Below are positions 37,180-49,882 of a stretch of 64,000 bases of DNA, one piece after another. Origin of the DNA: Galerina marginata (Eukaryota > Basidiomycota > Agaricomycetes > Agaricales > Galerinaceae); assembly GCA_023014335.1 (NCBI GenBank), contig JAECYW010000010.1, forward strand, positions 1,116,001 through 1,180,000, read 5' to 3'. A program made the position numbers and the translations under genes. Positions within the stretch are counted from its first letter, which is position 1. Each line of letters opens with the position of its first letter. The notes below the pieces were generated by a model. The model was not told the DNA's origin and did no database searches. It saw only the letters and a list, made by a program, of their open reading frames with translations.

Positions 37180-38793
37180 ATGAATTTACGGAAACTCGCT
37201 TTCACTGCTCTCTGTGTCGGTGGATTGAATATCCTAAATGTCTTTGCTGAAGGACCACCTGCGGGCAAACCAACTCGGCCGAAATTTGACTGGGATGATA
37301 TTAAATTTGTGCATGCCTTTGGTGACTCGTATTCATTCGTGCAGGGAACCCGAGGAACTGCGAACTTCAGGTAAGTACATATTGTGCTTAAACAGTAATA
37401 CTCTACAAATGTAAAAATTTGAATCCATCAGTTTTATTGGAGATGCTCTAGACTTCTCTTTTACGCCTGATCAGCTATTGACCAGCGAGATAATACCAAG
37501 AAACGTACGCAAAATCTCAATAGCTCATTTATTGCGACTGCTGACAGTTGTCCCGAATTATAGACAAGCTCTGAAGGATCGAACTGGGTAAGTATCAACC
37601 GACAAGATTCTAAACAACTCACTGACACGACATCTAGCTCGAATTTCTGACGGGTTGTTTTGAAGGAAGACCATCGAAGTGCAAGAAACAGCTCTGGGAT
37701 TTCGCCTTTGCAGGCGCGGATATCGACGGCACACTGTAAGGACGAGGAAAATGTCTGACGCCTGGCACAAAACTCACGGAACCTCCGCAAAGATTACCGC
37801 TCCACCATAATTTCACAATACCGCTTGTCGACGAGGTGAAACAATGGATTGAATTTGCCGCTGACATTATCCCCCACCCTGTCGACCAAACGCTGACAAC
37901 GTGGTGGATTGGAATTAATGACACTGGGGACACGGTTTCTAACGCTACTGTATGTGATTTTCGTTCTTCCTTCCTTCGCGCAAACGCCTTATCCGAAATG
38001 TTAACCTCGTTTTTTCTCCTCAGATCACCGATTTCAACGCGTTTTGGGAAGTGGAAATGACCTCTTACTTTAATGCAGTGGTGCGTGAAGCATATTAAGC
38101 CATTAATTTCGACGATTGAAGCAATTTATGATTTGCGGCAGCAAGCGGCGACGGACCGTGGTCTTCGCACTCATCTCTTCATCAACGTACCTCCAGAAGA
38201 ACGCTCACCTGGCTCCATCGGCAGCCCCAACAAGGCAGCCCTGCTGAAGACGCACATCGACCAATTTAATACCATCTTATCCCGCCATATCACTGGCTTT
38301 GAAACTGCTAATCCCGGCACGTACTCATCCCACAATGAAATAGTTGCTGCTAGCTGACGCCGCATCCGCCATGCTGCTGTATCGGTTACGTTATCGCATG
38401 CAGACACGACAGTCATGATATTCGACGCTCATGCCTGGTTCAACATGGTCCTCGACAATCCTGTGCCTTTCGGTTTTACAAACACCACAGGGTAAGTATA
38501 ATCTTATCATTATCAACACCCCACCTATTGATGGATGCTGGATATCCTTCCGTACCTATTTTGGGTCCTTTTCCCTAAAATAATACTTTGCCTCCGCACC
38601 CCAGGTTTTGCACATGCGCGGATCCGGAAGGATTTTTTTGGTTCAGTTGAGTCGATCGATTCCCGGCTCATCCGTTGACGAAATCTGACAAATCTCCTCA
38701 GATACTGGACACCCAACGGAACTTGTTCACAAGCATTTGGCGGAGGCGATCGAAGCACGGCTGCGGGGAAATACGTCATTCGCGCTGTCATAG
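37180..38793 (+). CDS. Secreted SGNH/GDSL esterase (CE16-like)
   Basis: Secreted SGNH-fold hydrolase, most like fungal CE16-type acetylesterases that remove acetyl groups from hemicellulose fragments (subfamily by inference). ATG 37180 opens a signal peptide (LAFTALCVGGLNILNVFA). Block I is FVHAFGDSYSFVQGT with the nucleophile Ser. The oxyanion Asn is in WWIGINDTGD. Block V lies in the last exon, where TGHPTELVHKHLAEAI carries the catalytic His. FDAHAWFNMVLDNP and CTCADPEGFFW precede it. About seven short introns; final TAG 38791-38793. The join around 38080-38120 and the stop at 38354 indicate one or two frame breaks or unresolved introns in the middle. Confidence 0.82.
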
Positions 38794-39234
38794 AGTGCAT
38801 GTTATGTGGAGTTTATCGAACACGCAGCTGCAGCCCTCTTTTTTATGGTGGAAAGACGAGAGTTTTTCTTTGAGCTTGATCAGACATAAGCAGATGAGAT
38901 GAACATATTTGCCGCATTCTATGTTGTATGTACTAGGGGAGAACGGGGAATTACAAGGATTGGGAGGAGTAAGACACCACGCGAAGGAATTTTAAACCGA
39001 CTAGCCCGTGACTTCATCGATAAGGAGGGAATGGCTTGAACCAGACAAGATGGACAGGAAAAGGACTTGAAGAAGGGAATATAATGGGATAATCAAAAGC
39101 AAAGGAGAGAACTTTTTAACATAAAGTAAGGAGGCGAATGACATGGGAACCAATTCTCAATAGACCAGGTTGTACTTCATCTTGCTGTCCAGAGAAAATA
39201 AATATAACAAAAAAGTAAGAAAACACAGGACGAC
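38794..39234. other. Gene-free spacer between convergent genes
   Basis: Lies between the ends of the SGNH esterase and the VAP-like gene. It includes a purine-rich stretch near 38935-39110. No exon recognised. Confidence 0.45.
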
Positions 39235-40650
39235 TTAGAAGAAAAGATACGTCGTGATAAAGACCCCCAGTGCGATGATAACGACAATTTGGAGAGGAAC
39301 GCCCTCTTGATGAAGCGGTCCATCGTCGACGACGATCGTCTGTACATCTGACCCGGCTGCGCTATCGGCATCAGGAGTGCCTTCTTGTTCGTTTGCGCAG
39401 TTCTTGGGCGGCAGGAGTCGAGAGAGCAGCAATTTGACTCTTCAAACGGTCGATCTCCGTTTGTGCCATGTTGTACTTGGCGTATAGCTCCTCGTTTACT
39501 GGGTTCTCTCTGGTGATGTAGATGGGCTCAGGGGCCGGGACGGGGGCTGCCTGGGATGGGACGGGGGACGGGTACCGGTGCTGGTATGGGTTCGACAACA
39601 GGCTCAACAGCCGAATGCGCTGGCGGCTCAGGAATGGGCTCAGAGGAGGTATGTTCGGGTTCAGGTACAGTTTCTGGCAGGACGGGAGCGACGCCAGGGG
39701 GTGGTGATGGGGGCTGATGCGACTGGCTCGACTATGACAGGAATTTGTTGAGGCTCTGGCTCATGAGATGCCTCGCGTTCCACCGCATCTTGAACAGGAG
39801 TGTGCGAACGATCTTCATGATATTCTTGACTTGCGGGGGCGTAATGAGGATCGAGGGTAGAAAGGTGGCCATTGGCGGTCTGACGAACATGTGTCAAACT
39901 TGTTGAGGTCGCCCTTCGCCACTTAGTTAACCATTCCATCGGGAGGGACAGCCAAATAGACTTACAGAATCGTTGGCAGTCATAACAGACGCCATTCCCA
40001 CAGCGGGCGGCTCATCTTCCTCTTCCAGCGTCTGGCCTTCAGCCGGTAGGTAGGTGACACGGAGCTTTTGTTGGAAGACTTTTCCCTCCTCGTTGGTGTC
40101 CGGACTAGCCCACTATATGTGGATAAAAAGTGAATATCAAAGGCGGTGACTCGTAAAACCACCAAAGAATCTCACAATGTCGGATAACGAATAAGTCTCT
40201 TTGTCCGGGGTGATAACGGTGCTCTGGATAAGGAACTTGTCTTTGCATTTGGTGTTCAGCGGGGGTTCTTCTTTGAGGGCCTGAAGCATGACTAAAATGG
40301 CGAAATATGAGCCTGTGACAACCTGACATCAAATGAGCACGCACCAGAGACATCGATGCTCTCCCCAGGCTCGACTCTACCCGAATTGGGCCGGACACAG
40401 TAGAGCTGGCGACAAGAAGTGAGAGGGGTGCCGTGAACGAATTGAAAACGATGTGCGCACCTTCGGAGCAGTTGTCTTGACCTTGAAGGCTACAGGTTGG
40501 GGGTTGTGGTTTGTGATAGTCAGGGAGCGTTTAACGAGAGTTGTGAGTGGTCCTAACGAGCGGCGTGAGCAGATAGGAGGCAGAATAAAAAAGGGGGAAA
40601 AAAGTACTTCTAAAACCAAGGGCATTGCTGGGGTTGAGGGTGACGGACAT
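39235..40650 (-). CDS. scs2: VAP/Scs2-like ER membrane-contact protein
   Basis: Tail-anchored ER protein with an N-terminal MSP (major sperm protein) domain; VAPs bind FFAT motifs of lipid-transfer proteins at contact sites. ATG 40650 gives MSVTLNPSNALGF. The MSP core follows: LTITNHNPQPVAFKVKTTAP, then LYCVRPNSGRVEPGESIDVS, ALKEEPPLNTKCKDKFLIQS and KLRVTYLPAEG. A Pro/Glu-rich spacer, a coiled coil (AKYNMAQTEIDRLKSQIAAL) and a C-terminal helix (LQIVVIIALGVFITTYLFF) end at the stop 39237-39235. At least four introns. The Pro/Glu spacer (39540-39720) is not in a single frame, so its exon structure is uncertain. Confidence 0.85.
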
Positions 40651-42060
40651 ATTGGCGCGGGGAGGAGGAGGAGAAGAGCGACCGAGGTGGGTGTGCCGAC
40701 CAAGAAATGAGCTGGCCACGTGGTCTCGTCCATTCATAGATGCCCCATCGTGGGAAACTCCGGCCACCAGCCCGTTCAGCACACCTAGTCCCTCTCCAAC
40801 GATGACCACCCGCTGGTTCCCTTTCTTCGCCATGTTATGTCGTCGAGTTGTCGCGCGTAGGCCCCTCCTGTCCATCCTGCAAAGACTATATACGTGCACG
40901 CCTTTTCAACCCCCTCAGACCAGGTCCATTTATGTCTTTGCCCTCGGTCCTCATGTCCTATGCATGGACTGCTGGTTTGGTATATTAAGGAGGGGTTGAA
41001 ACAGCTACCTCCTTTGACTACAGTGCCGGCGATTTGCATCGAAGGAAGCGTCCTTGAGATCAGGGGATTCAACAATATCCTAGTTTTCCGGATTTCAGAT
41101 ACCATAATAATGTTAGCACGGTATCTAACTTTTCTGGGGGATTCCCGGTTCCCTATTTCTGAACTTAGAGTAAATAGCAAGCGGTCTTGGCAATGTACCT
41201 GCGAGCCTACAGCAATCAGTGATGTCGTGCCAGTGACTGTGGCTGCCGACTATGTTCACGATCAAATATAATGCTCAGCGACAGTGGGAGGAGAACCAGC
41301 GTTAATTGTATGGCTATACCGCCACTTCAGGTCCTCCTTTCATTTTAGCTCCCGCGACGATGGTACTTTGAATCGATCCAGTGTCTGGCAGACAGAGCTT
41401 GACAGTTCTGACAGTCTGTAGATCTCTTATGAACACCGCGTATGTACTGAGAGCCAAAGCGCCGTAGGCGTATTTAAGCGCCGATAAATAGTCCCGAAAA
41501 GGTCACTTTGTAAGGCCTATTTCTTCTTATCCACATAAGTCGACGCTCCAGCGACTCACAACGCACGTCGGAAGTGTCGCGTCAGGACGCGTCCGCCAAA
41601 TCCCCCCGTGCCGTGGCTTCGTGTTTCTCAAATTCTGCCTCAATGCGGACGACGGGTCAGTCCGGTCAGGATCCAAGGGCCGAGATTCAAATTATTGCTG
41701 ATTGTTTGCATATCTCACTCAAGATCCTAACCACCGAAGAATGCTTGTACAAGTAGTGTAAACTTTTCCCGCATACAGCCTCTCTGTGTTCTTAGATCAC
41801 GCCACTAAGTGTAATCTCTAGCCCTCCGTCCTCGTGTTGCATGCATGTCTACGATTATGATATATTAAGGAGGGTATTGAAACAGCTGCCAATGTTGTGT
41901 ATATAATCCGTATATAAAAAAAGGGGAAAAGCGGAAGGAGAGGGTATGGGTCGTGGTGATGCAGGCATAATAGCAGAAAAAATGCAAGAACCTCGTAAGA
42001 TCGTTATATAACAATATGCCAGAAAAAATGCAGGGGAAACACAACCGCCGTGTTTCCCGT
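40651..42060. other. Gene-free spacer with direct repeats
   Basis: About 1.4 kb with no supported exon. Open frames at 40785-41271 overlap on both strands without domains. It holds an imperfect direct repeat (see the next entry) and a shorter duplicated GCAGAAAAAATGCA-like word near 41972 and 42018. Confidence 0.5.
40940..41890 (+). repeat. Imperfect 70-bp direct repeat pair
   Basis: Copies at 40940-41009 and 41821-41890. The best-conserved parts are the starts (GCCCTC-GTCCTC) and the last 30 bases (TATATTAAGGAGGG..TTGAAACAGCT-CC), which are nearly identical. The middle 10-15 bases differ. The copies are spaced 881 bp apart and share orientation. Origin unknown: an old local duplication or the terminal repeats of a decayed element. 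Confidence 0.6.
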
Positions 42061-45000
42061 CTATTCGCGTCTGCTCAATGCTTGAAGCTGCACAAACTCG
42101 TAGTAATCGCCTCGTTGTGCCAGCAATTGATCGTGGGTGCCGGACTCGCTCACCCGTCCTTCCTTGATGAAGTAGCTGTGTAGGAGGAAATGAGATGAGC
42201 AAAACATGTTCGAGAACCCTGGCAACAATGTGAACACGACGTACATTCGGTCGGCGTTCTGGATGGTTGACAACCGATGGGCGATGGCGATCGTGGTCCT
42301 GCCCTTCGCGGCTTGGTCTAAAGCTGCTTGCACGACCTTCTCTGAGTTGGAGTCCAGTGCAGATGTCGCCTGCAAGTTAGAGCCGTCATGAGTAAACAGG
42401 AATGTTGAGGTATAAACTCTCGATCGCGTACCTCGTCCAATAGCAGCACTTTGGGGTTCCGCAGCAGGGCACGGGCGATGGCAATGCGTTCTAGAGGAAA
42501 TAATTGGGGTCAAAAAAAGTTATCACATTAGGTAGTGCTGATCTTACGTTTTTGGCCACCGGACAATTGAGAGCCCTTGCCACCGACTTCAGTGTCAAAG
42601 CCCCTATAGGACAACATGTTTAGAGTTAGAAGCGTAAATTAAAGGTTTTAACATACTGGGGCAGTCCCTCAATGAATTCCAGGATATTGGCATTTCGGCA
42701 GGCATCCTCGATCTCCTCTTGGGTGACTTCAGATTGTGGTTTGATCGCACCAAGGAGGATGTTGAAGCGGACAGTCCCAGCATATAGTGTGGGCTCCTGA
42801 GACACTAATGCCAATTGTTTACGGTATTCCTGGATATTAAGGTCGGTGATTTTTTCGCCGTCGAGCTGCAAATTTGTATAAAAGATTAAAAACACCATAA
42901 GAAACAGTTATCGAAATTACTTGCATAGACGTCTCCCGCAAGAGGGTCGTAGAAACGTTCGATCAATTGAATCCTGGCGTATGGAAGCATGTCAGCGAAT
43001 AAGGATCTTGCGCAGAGAAATCTCAAACAAGGCTTACGTGGTACTTTTGCCCGACCCACTGGCTCCGACCAAGGCAATGTATGTGCCTGGCTCAACCTCG
43101 AAAGATAGATCGCGCAACACGCGGACGCCAGGTCGAGTAGGGTATCGGAAGTGAACATTCTCGAAACGGATATGTCCATGAACGGCCTTCTCAGGGATGA
43201 CCTTGCCTTCGGTTGACTCTGCGTCAATTTCCGGTCGGGAGTCAAGAAGTTTGATAATGTCGGACCCTGCGCCTTTCGCTGACGAAATGTCAGGAACGAA
43301 GGAGAAGACGTTTCCAGCTTGAATAGCACCAAACGTAGTACTCTGGAAAATGGAATGAGTAAGGATCGCACATATGAATCGTCGATGATACTTACCATAA
43401 GACCGACGAAGAATTGGAACTGTCGTCGCTTCAAGCCTCGACACGAGGGTAGCACCCCACCAGAAAATCAAAGCAATAACAAAGAAGACAAGGGATTGGG
43501 AAAACGAATATAACGCGTTGCTCCAGATGGCAGTTCTATTAGATTTGCGGAGAGGCTCTTCCAAGCTAACGGAGTATTCTCTCAGACAATCCTCCTCTCG
43601 CTGTGAGGGCAGCGACAGTACGGATAGGATCCAGCGGCTTCACAGGCCAAGTGTGCTGAGTCTTCATGAGCCTTCTTGTTGGCTTGATCCTTGAGAACCA
43701 CAACACGCTGAAATGCATGTCGATTAGTCTTTAGCATAACGTACTTGACTTCGGACAACGTACCAGACGAATATACCAGTGGAAACAAGGAGGGGAGTAC
43801 AGGCTATTAACAGTCAATGAATATAAAGTTATTATTTGATAGTGAGATCGGATGACATACCAATCCCGACAAGGGCGACCTTCCAAATGAAAACAAGACC
43901 GAGAACAGAACCAGCTACGAGAGTGGCGATACTCTGCACAATGGCGCCAAGAGTAATACCAGCCAGACCGTTGACCTTTTGGGGGTTGTCGCTGAGTTGA
44001 GCTACCAAGCTACCAGTCTGCATATAAGAATAGGTGAGCACATGATGGTGATCGACAAAATAAAGTATCTGACGCTATTTTCATCCTTATCGAAGAATTC
44101 GACTGAAGTCGAATTATTAGCACATAATTAGAGTCGGCATATTGATTGACGCACTATCTTGTCTGAGCATAGCTTTAAAACTGAGAGAACGCAACCGGGA
44201 AGTCAGCGTCGAGGCAGCAGCTGCGAACAGATAATTCTGGCAACCAATGGCGAGCGTGGAAAGGACAGCGATAAGGAACATCCTAGATGCGCATTAATAC
44301 GAAGTCTATTAACCAAATAATTTTCATACCAGAGAGCGCTTCTATCACCCGCGTGTCGGCGGTCAGCTTTGTCGAGCAGGGAGAAACCTTGGATGCCCTT
44401 AGCGTATACGACACCGAAGGCAGGATAAACCATGCCAGTCACTACGCAAAACCGTGAGAAATATATAGAGGAAGAGGTGGAAGGAAAAGACGTACTGCAT
44501 GCGCAGACTGCTCCAAGGAAGTAGTTTTTCCACTGGTCACGAATAAGAGGAGCCATGCGCTTGAACAGATACGGCATGCTGTAATCGTCGTCCTCTTTGC
44601 TTTGGCCAGATACTTCATGCGCCTTTCTCCTCTGCTCCAATATCTCGCTGGCGAGCGACTGGCTAGTGTTCTTGCGACCGAGGGGAATCTCCTCACGGGC
44701 AGCTTTCTCCATGTCCTCTGCCTCGGTAGAGTCCTCATCGTCTTGTCCTGCCTTTCCGTCCTTTCCTTCGCGTAGTTTCTGAGCTTGAACCAGCCTGGCA
44801 TAGGCGCCCTCCAATGACAAAAGGTCATTGTGTGTGCCATGCTCGAGAACGAGACCGTCGCCCATAACGTAAATGACGTCAGCATCCTTGATAGTTGAGA
44901 GTCGATGAGCGATCGTGATTGTCGTTCGGCCTATTTATAGTCAGGCTACCACCCTGCAGAATATTAATGACCCTGACATACCTGCAGCAGCTTTGTCCAG

Positions 45001-47264
45001 CGCGTCCTGGACGATTCCTTCCGACTGTGTATCAAGAGCACTTGTGGCCTCATCTAGCAGAAGGATCCTTGGATCGGAAACAATGGCACGAGCGATGGCA
45101 ACACGTTGCTTCTGACCACCAGACAGCAGGAATCCACGCTCGCCCACCATTGTATCGTAACCCAGCGGCAGTTTGGTGATAAACCCGTCGGCAGTTGGCT
45201 TTGATACAAGCCTCCTTAATTAAGGCCTCTTTCTCTTCCTCCGGAGCATTTTCGTGCTTGGTGCCGATGAGTCCGTGGGCTACATTTCCTCTAATGGTCG
45301 TCGCAAATAGAGTAGGTTCCTGTGACACAAGTCCAATTTGATTGCGTAGCCACCTGACGTTCAGATCCTTGATATTATTGCCGTCGAGCTTTACGATACC
45401 AGATGTAGGATCATAGAATCGTTCAACAAGTGAGACAATGGTGGACTTGCCGGAGCCTGAGGCTCCGACTAATGCTGCGGTTTTGCCGGCCTGGAAGGTG
45501 AGGGACAATCCCTTGACGACTTGAACAGAAGGCCGCGACGGATAAGAGAATTTGACATCCTCAAAAGTAATTTCGCCTTCAACCTTCTCTGGTTTCAATC
45601 CTCCAGGGTTGGCAGGAATCAATGTCCGGAACTCGGTCAATAGTATCGTATAGCTTGGCAGCAGCACCACGACCATGGGTGACGGCTGTGGATGGGCAAC
45701 TTAGTGAGTCAGGTATATGGCTTGATACCGTTTTTAGTTTACACACCTTGCATTTCAGGGGCGAGCAGGGCAAGGGAAAAGGAACCGATCAAAATTGCCA
45801 AAAAGACGTTAACAACCTTGCCCGGGGTAGCTACAAAATGAGGTCAATTTGATGCACCCTGAAAATCATTGAACAGGGCTGACCTTCACCGTTATTAATT
45901 AACGTGGTACCGAAGCTGAATGCTAGAAGAAAATGAGAAATAAGGAGTTGCCGCGATAAGAGACTAACTGAAAATTACCAAGTCCATAGGCCGAATAGAT
46001 AACAAAGAAGAAAACGGCTAGGCCTCCGCCATGCCACCTGGCGGCTTTCATGTCAATTTTGAGGGATTGGTCGATGTAGGTATTATAAAGGCCACCCAAA
46101 ATTGACTGCGTGCCGAAAGCTTGAGCAGTGCGAATGGTGGAAATAACCTCCTCGGCAAGGCTTCCACCTTCCGCGGTGTGCTTGAGTGAGAGTCTATAAG
46201 CACATTGTTAGAGTGGCGCGATAGATAATTGTTGGGAATATTGCGCACTGCATATAGCTCGAGATAAATTTGTTCATAACACCACCCGTGATCGCGATGC
46301 AAGGAAGAATCGAGGACATAGCAAGCGCCAAACGCCAAGACCGAGCGTAGGCCAGTATGAAACCAGTAAAGAAAGCTGACAAGAAGTTGGCGACAAGTAG
46401 CAACTTTTTCTGAGATTCCTTGTTGGACCAAGTCTGAGAAATATTGATGAGTGGCATTTTGAAATCATAAAAAATAATGGCGCACGGGTATCAGTCTGAA
46501 TTCGTGTTGCAACCTCGCCCGCTCCCACATTGTCGAAGTAGGCGATATCTTGCCGCAACACAGCCTGCAGGTAGCGTTCTCGAATGCGTTTGGCATTCAC
46601 TTCTCCGGTATAAACCCAAATGTACATGTAAGTGTACGTGCAGACAAACATGCCGATACCTAATCAAAGATTAATCCCACTGACACGAAGTCCGATCCAC
46701 GAGGCACTCACCAATGCAGACCAGGTAGGTCGCGCTACGTCCTGCAGCATGACGAAAATTGAGAGCTGCCTGTGGAATCTGTTCGGCTGCGCCTGGTGTG
46801 CCTTGTTGCGCTTGGAAAAGAATCTGACTGAAGTTGACGAAGTCCTGGGTGAGATTTCCGAAGAGGAGTGACATAAGGGGCTGGAAAAGGACCACGGATC
46901 AGCGACTGGAGACCGACATATGTATCTTATACGGACCTGCGCCGCTCCAGCTGCACAAGCCGCCACGATTCCAATGAAGTCAATAAAGAGCTCAAATTTT
47001 GTGGAGTACCTGCAATAAACAACAGATGAGATACTGATGTAGGGATTAATGTACCGGAACAGAGTCGACATACCGGAACAACTCTGTGAAGGAGATTGGA
47101 GGAACTTCGCGGACAGTTGGCTTCACGTCTGTAACCTCAGAATCGTCGTCGTGTTTTTTCTCATCGCTGGGTTTGGCTGATTTCCGGCGGGCCCAGAAGC
47201 CTTTCGGCTTATCATCGACGACGGTGACCTTTTCGTCGGTGCTGCTTGGTCTTGAGTCAGCCAT
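42061..47264 (-). CDS. ABCB-type full-length multidrug transporter
   Basis: Full transporter of the ABCB/P-glycoprotein (MDR) class, about 1,330 residues, (TMD-NBD)x2, exporting lipophilic compounds across the plasma membrane; substrate unknown. ATG 47264 gives a Lys/Asp-rich cytoplasmic N-terminus, then [10 protein letters not shown] and the first TMD, with [24 protein letters not shown]1 has Walker [11 protein letters not shown]-loop [16 protein letters not shown], signature [16 protein letters not shown] and Walker [14 protein letters not shown] charged linker (near 44650-44790) follows. NBD2 has [27 protein letters not shown], the signature split by an intron, and [12 protein letters not shown]. 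It ends [13 protein letters not shown], stop TAG 42063-42061. Roughly 20 introns. The last two exons are only slightly interrupted; small frame breaks elsewhere are possible. Confidence 0.92.
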
Positions 47265-48366
47265 CGTGAGGGACGACGACGGAAACTCGAGAAAAGGTTA
47301 AAAAAGACGGTGAAGGAATGGATGAGAAAGAGTCGGTTGACTTTTTGTTGGGCACATTGGAAGAATGCTCCCATATGTATAGGTACTCGGCGCGGTAATT
47401 TCGTCAGCACCATTACTCGATAGGGCCGGTCAGATATGATCTGATTAGATCTAACGGGGCCCTTTGCCGTCATCCAAAAACCGACAGCCCCGCGTCATTC
47501 GCCGCTCGTTCCTTCGCCAACACTTGACAAGATTGTCTACTGCAAGCCTTGGACTATCCGCAACTATTGAGAATCTTAGCGTTGTTTCTTTTCACTGCGG
47601 TTCCGCAGCCCCCAGCCTGGAGTCAGTGACAAAAATCGGAGATTCGTGACCTGCCGAGTCATTGCGTGGTGATCGTCCGATTCGACTGCATGCCTCCTAG
47701 GATTCCGGATGTTCACGACCTTCAAAACACCTTCCTACAACGCAGGCTGCAAATGCAATGCAAATGTGACTCAGGATCTGTCGATCTGGAGCGGGGCCGG
47801 ATACGTACGCGTGCACCCCGGCTGCTGCTAAATGAATATATGACCACCACTTTTGGGTGAGCCATCTAAAAGATCGAGAACCAGTGCCCTAACCTGTCCC
47901 TGCATCCCACCAAACGTCACTGCGCCACACATACAGTATAACCTTTTTTTATTTTAGCCGACAGACCCGGCTTACTTAAGAGAACCTCTTCAATTCTCCT
48001 CCTGCAAACTTGGACGGTCCGACCTTATGATGGACTGGAAAATGACCGGAGAAAATTTACGCGCAGTTGATGCGCCGGGGACTGTTATTGAAAGGGCGTT
48101 TATGGACATCTTGGTGCTTGGCGCGGCATGACTTGAACCCAAAGGAGCTCGAGCTAGCTCGACTCTCGAGGGTTCATATCATTTTGAGCTCGAGGCTGGC
48201 GAGCGATATCATGGACTAAATGGAGGCAGCCGCCTCCTCTCGCCTATCGGTGATTCAGACTATCCCAATTTCCAATAGGATGTTATCTATATTTGTTCTG
48301 AAGTAGTTTCAGATCGTAATAGTATTTATCATGCGAACTCGCTTGAACATAACTTTTTTTCAAACC

Positions 48367-48429
48367 AAGGGTTCGGAACCCTTGTGAGATGTCCGTTTAA
48401 ACATCTCTTCCGTTGCCATTGTGGCTAAC
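48367..48429. repeat. Cluster of three short inverted repeats
   Basis: Perfect palindrome AAGGGTTC-G-GAACCCTT at 48367-48383. Three bases later is GAGATGT-8 nt-ACATCTC (48386-48407). Then comes an imperfect TTGCCA-TTG-TGGC(T)AA hairpin (48413-48428). Three adjacent stems in 63 bp suggest a structured RNA or DNA site. The first resembles a tRNA T-arm (AAGGG-TTCGGAA-CCCTT), but no acceptor or D arm is found around it. Confidence 0.45.
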
Positions 48430-48864
48430 ACGCTGTTGTGAATTATCGGACCATTCAGACTTTATATTGAAACACTTGATCCGAAATGGGCAATGCGCCC
48501 GCACTCTCAGCGGCAAGCCCCCCGTCTAGGTCCAGAAACATTGGGAAATATGCCAATACTGCCAATATACTTTTTGGTGTCATTCATAGAAGTATCCGAC
48601 GCACTCGCAGATCGGTAAATTGGTTCAGATCGGAAGACTTTGGAGGTACAGCGTAAATCCTCTGGTATTGAGACGAACAAGGATTTTGCGCTCCAGGTCA
48701 GCTTTCGAAAATTTAAACAAGTTTAAAAGGGCCCTCTATTTACAGGGCGACCTTCCAGTCGTAACGTCAGTGGGCAATATGACGTATCTCCTGAGTCCTT
48801 TCCAGTAGCAAATCTAGGCTTATAACGGCCGCCGAGACTTACATAAAATCGGAGGAGGATTTTA

Positions 48865-49287
48865 TCATGCAGGAGCGTTTGCATGCGTCAGAGGGGCGGG
48901 GAGACCGCCAGCACCTTTCAGAACTCGAACCAAATGTCTCGAGACAGGACCAGTCGCTTGGTGATAATTCTTGGTGGAACGAACGGGCGTGGTAAAGAAG
49001 AGAACTGAACACTCGCCCGTAAATTGCCTTGGAACCATGGGCGCTAAATCTTGCAGATGCAAGTAACAACGAGCAATGTTATGTTCTTGAAGATTTTCTG
49101 CAGCCCCAGCTGGGGATATTTTTCCGTGGATAGGGATCAACTTATAACAGATTCGTTCTAACACCATCAGATTTACTACACGGAGCACGGCAGAATGCGA
49201 CCGGTGACCAGAAGACAGTGAGATTAAGCAAGCAGCAGATAGCAGATATGCAAAGTCCTTCTTGTCGTGCGCGACCTTTGGTAGCAT
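48865..49287 (-). CDS. Unclassified ORF, 140 residues
   Basis: Not recognised. An open frame with ATG 49287 and a plausible hydrophobic stretch (FAYLLSAACLISLSSG), followed by LRVVNLMVLERICYKLIPIH. It could be a real gene or an exon of a larger minus-strand gene that includes the ORF at 49649-49882. No splice signals clearly join them, and no database comparison was possible. Confidence 0.25.
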   Translation of the reverse strand: MLPKVAHDKKDFAYLLSAACLISLSSGHRSHSAVLRVVNLMVLERICYKLIPIHGKISPAGAAENLQEHNIARCYLHLQDLAPMVPRQFTGECSVLFFTTPVRSTKNYHQATGPVSRHLVRVLKGAGGLPAPLTHANAPA

Positions 49288-49648
49288 TATTTCAGTTCTA
49301 GGGAAGCATAGTCATGTGTGTATGAAAGCATGGTTTATGATAGAAACCCTCTGAGTAAGCTTCATTATGCTAAAGCGATGTAAGGCCCGGGTCAGATTTT
49401 GATCAGACACAATCCACCTCAGATGAGAAGACAAATTAAGGTCGAGGAACTTACAAGCATCCCTGGGGAGTGGCTGGTATTGGGATAGAGGATGAGCACG
49501 TATTCAGCCCACAAGAATGAGTGACCTATCTAAAGACGTACCACGAATAAAATATGAAGTAACTCGTAACACGTTCGCCAGAGACACCAGGTTTGGGAAA
49601 ATAGATTTGCCATGATATTGGGAATATATCATGCGTCAACGCGGTCGC

Positions 49649-49882
49649 TTAGTAAACTTTCAAGGTGGTCATTGGGCGTTCCCAAGGTTTGGGCAGAAAT
49701 AAACAACAGGTCCAAAGATAGGCGTGCACGGATTGTTCGTCCGAGAGGCTGTTAGACAAGGAGATGCGATGGATGCTGGATAAAACCATTTTTCCAATGG
49801 GAGGATGGTTATCCATCAAACCGCTCTTGCTCGAATCGGGCTTTAGGACGTATGTGAGATTCGAGACGTTAATGAATAACAA
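49649..49882 (-). CDS. Unclassified ORF, 77 residues
   Basis: Not recognised. The frame reads like a folded protein fragment (INVSNLTYVLKPDSSKSGLM, then PPIGKMVLSSIHRISLSNSL) rather than random sequence. It continues in another frame with PNLVSLANVLRVTSYFIRG (near 49540-49605), followed by a GTACGT donor. It may be part of a decayed or mis-sequenced gene together with 48865-49287. Confidence 0.25.
   Translation of the reverse strand: MLFINVSNLTYVLKPDSSKSGLMDNHPPIGKMVLSSIHRISLSNSLSDEQSVHAYLWTCCLFLPKPWERPMTTLKVY

Noticed and set aside
48367..48383. tRNA gene suggested by AAGGG-TTCGGAA-CCCTT
   Set aside because: No matching acceptor, D or anticodon arms at proper spacing; the loop lacks the conserved A58. 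Kept only as a hairpin.
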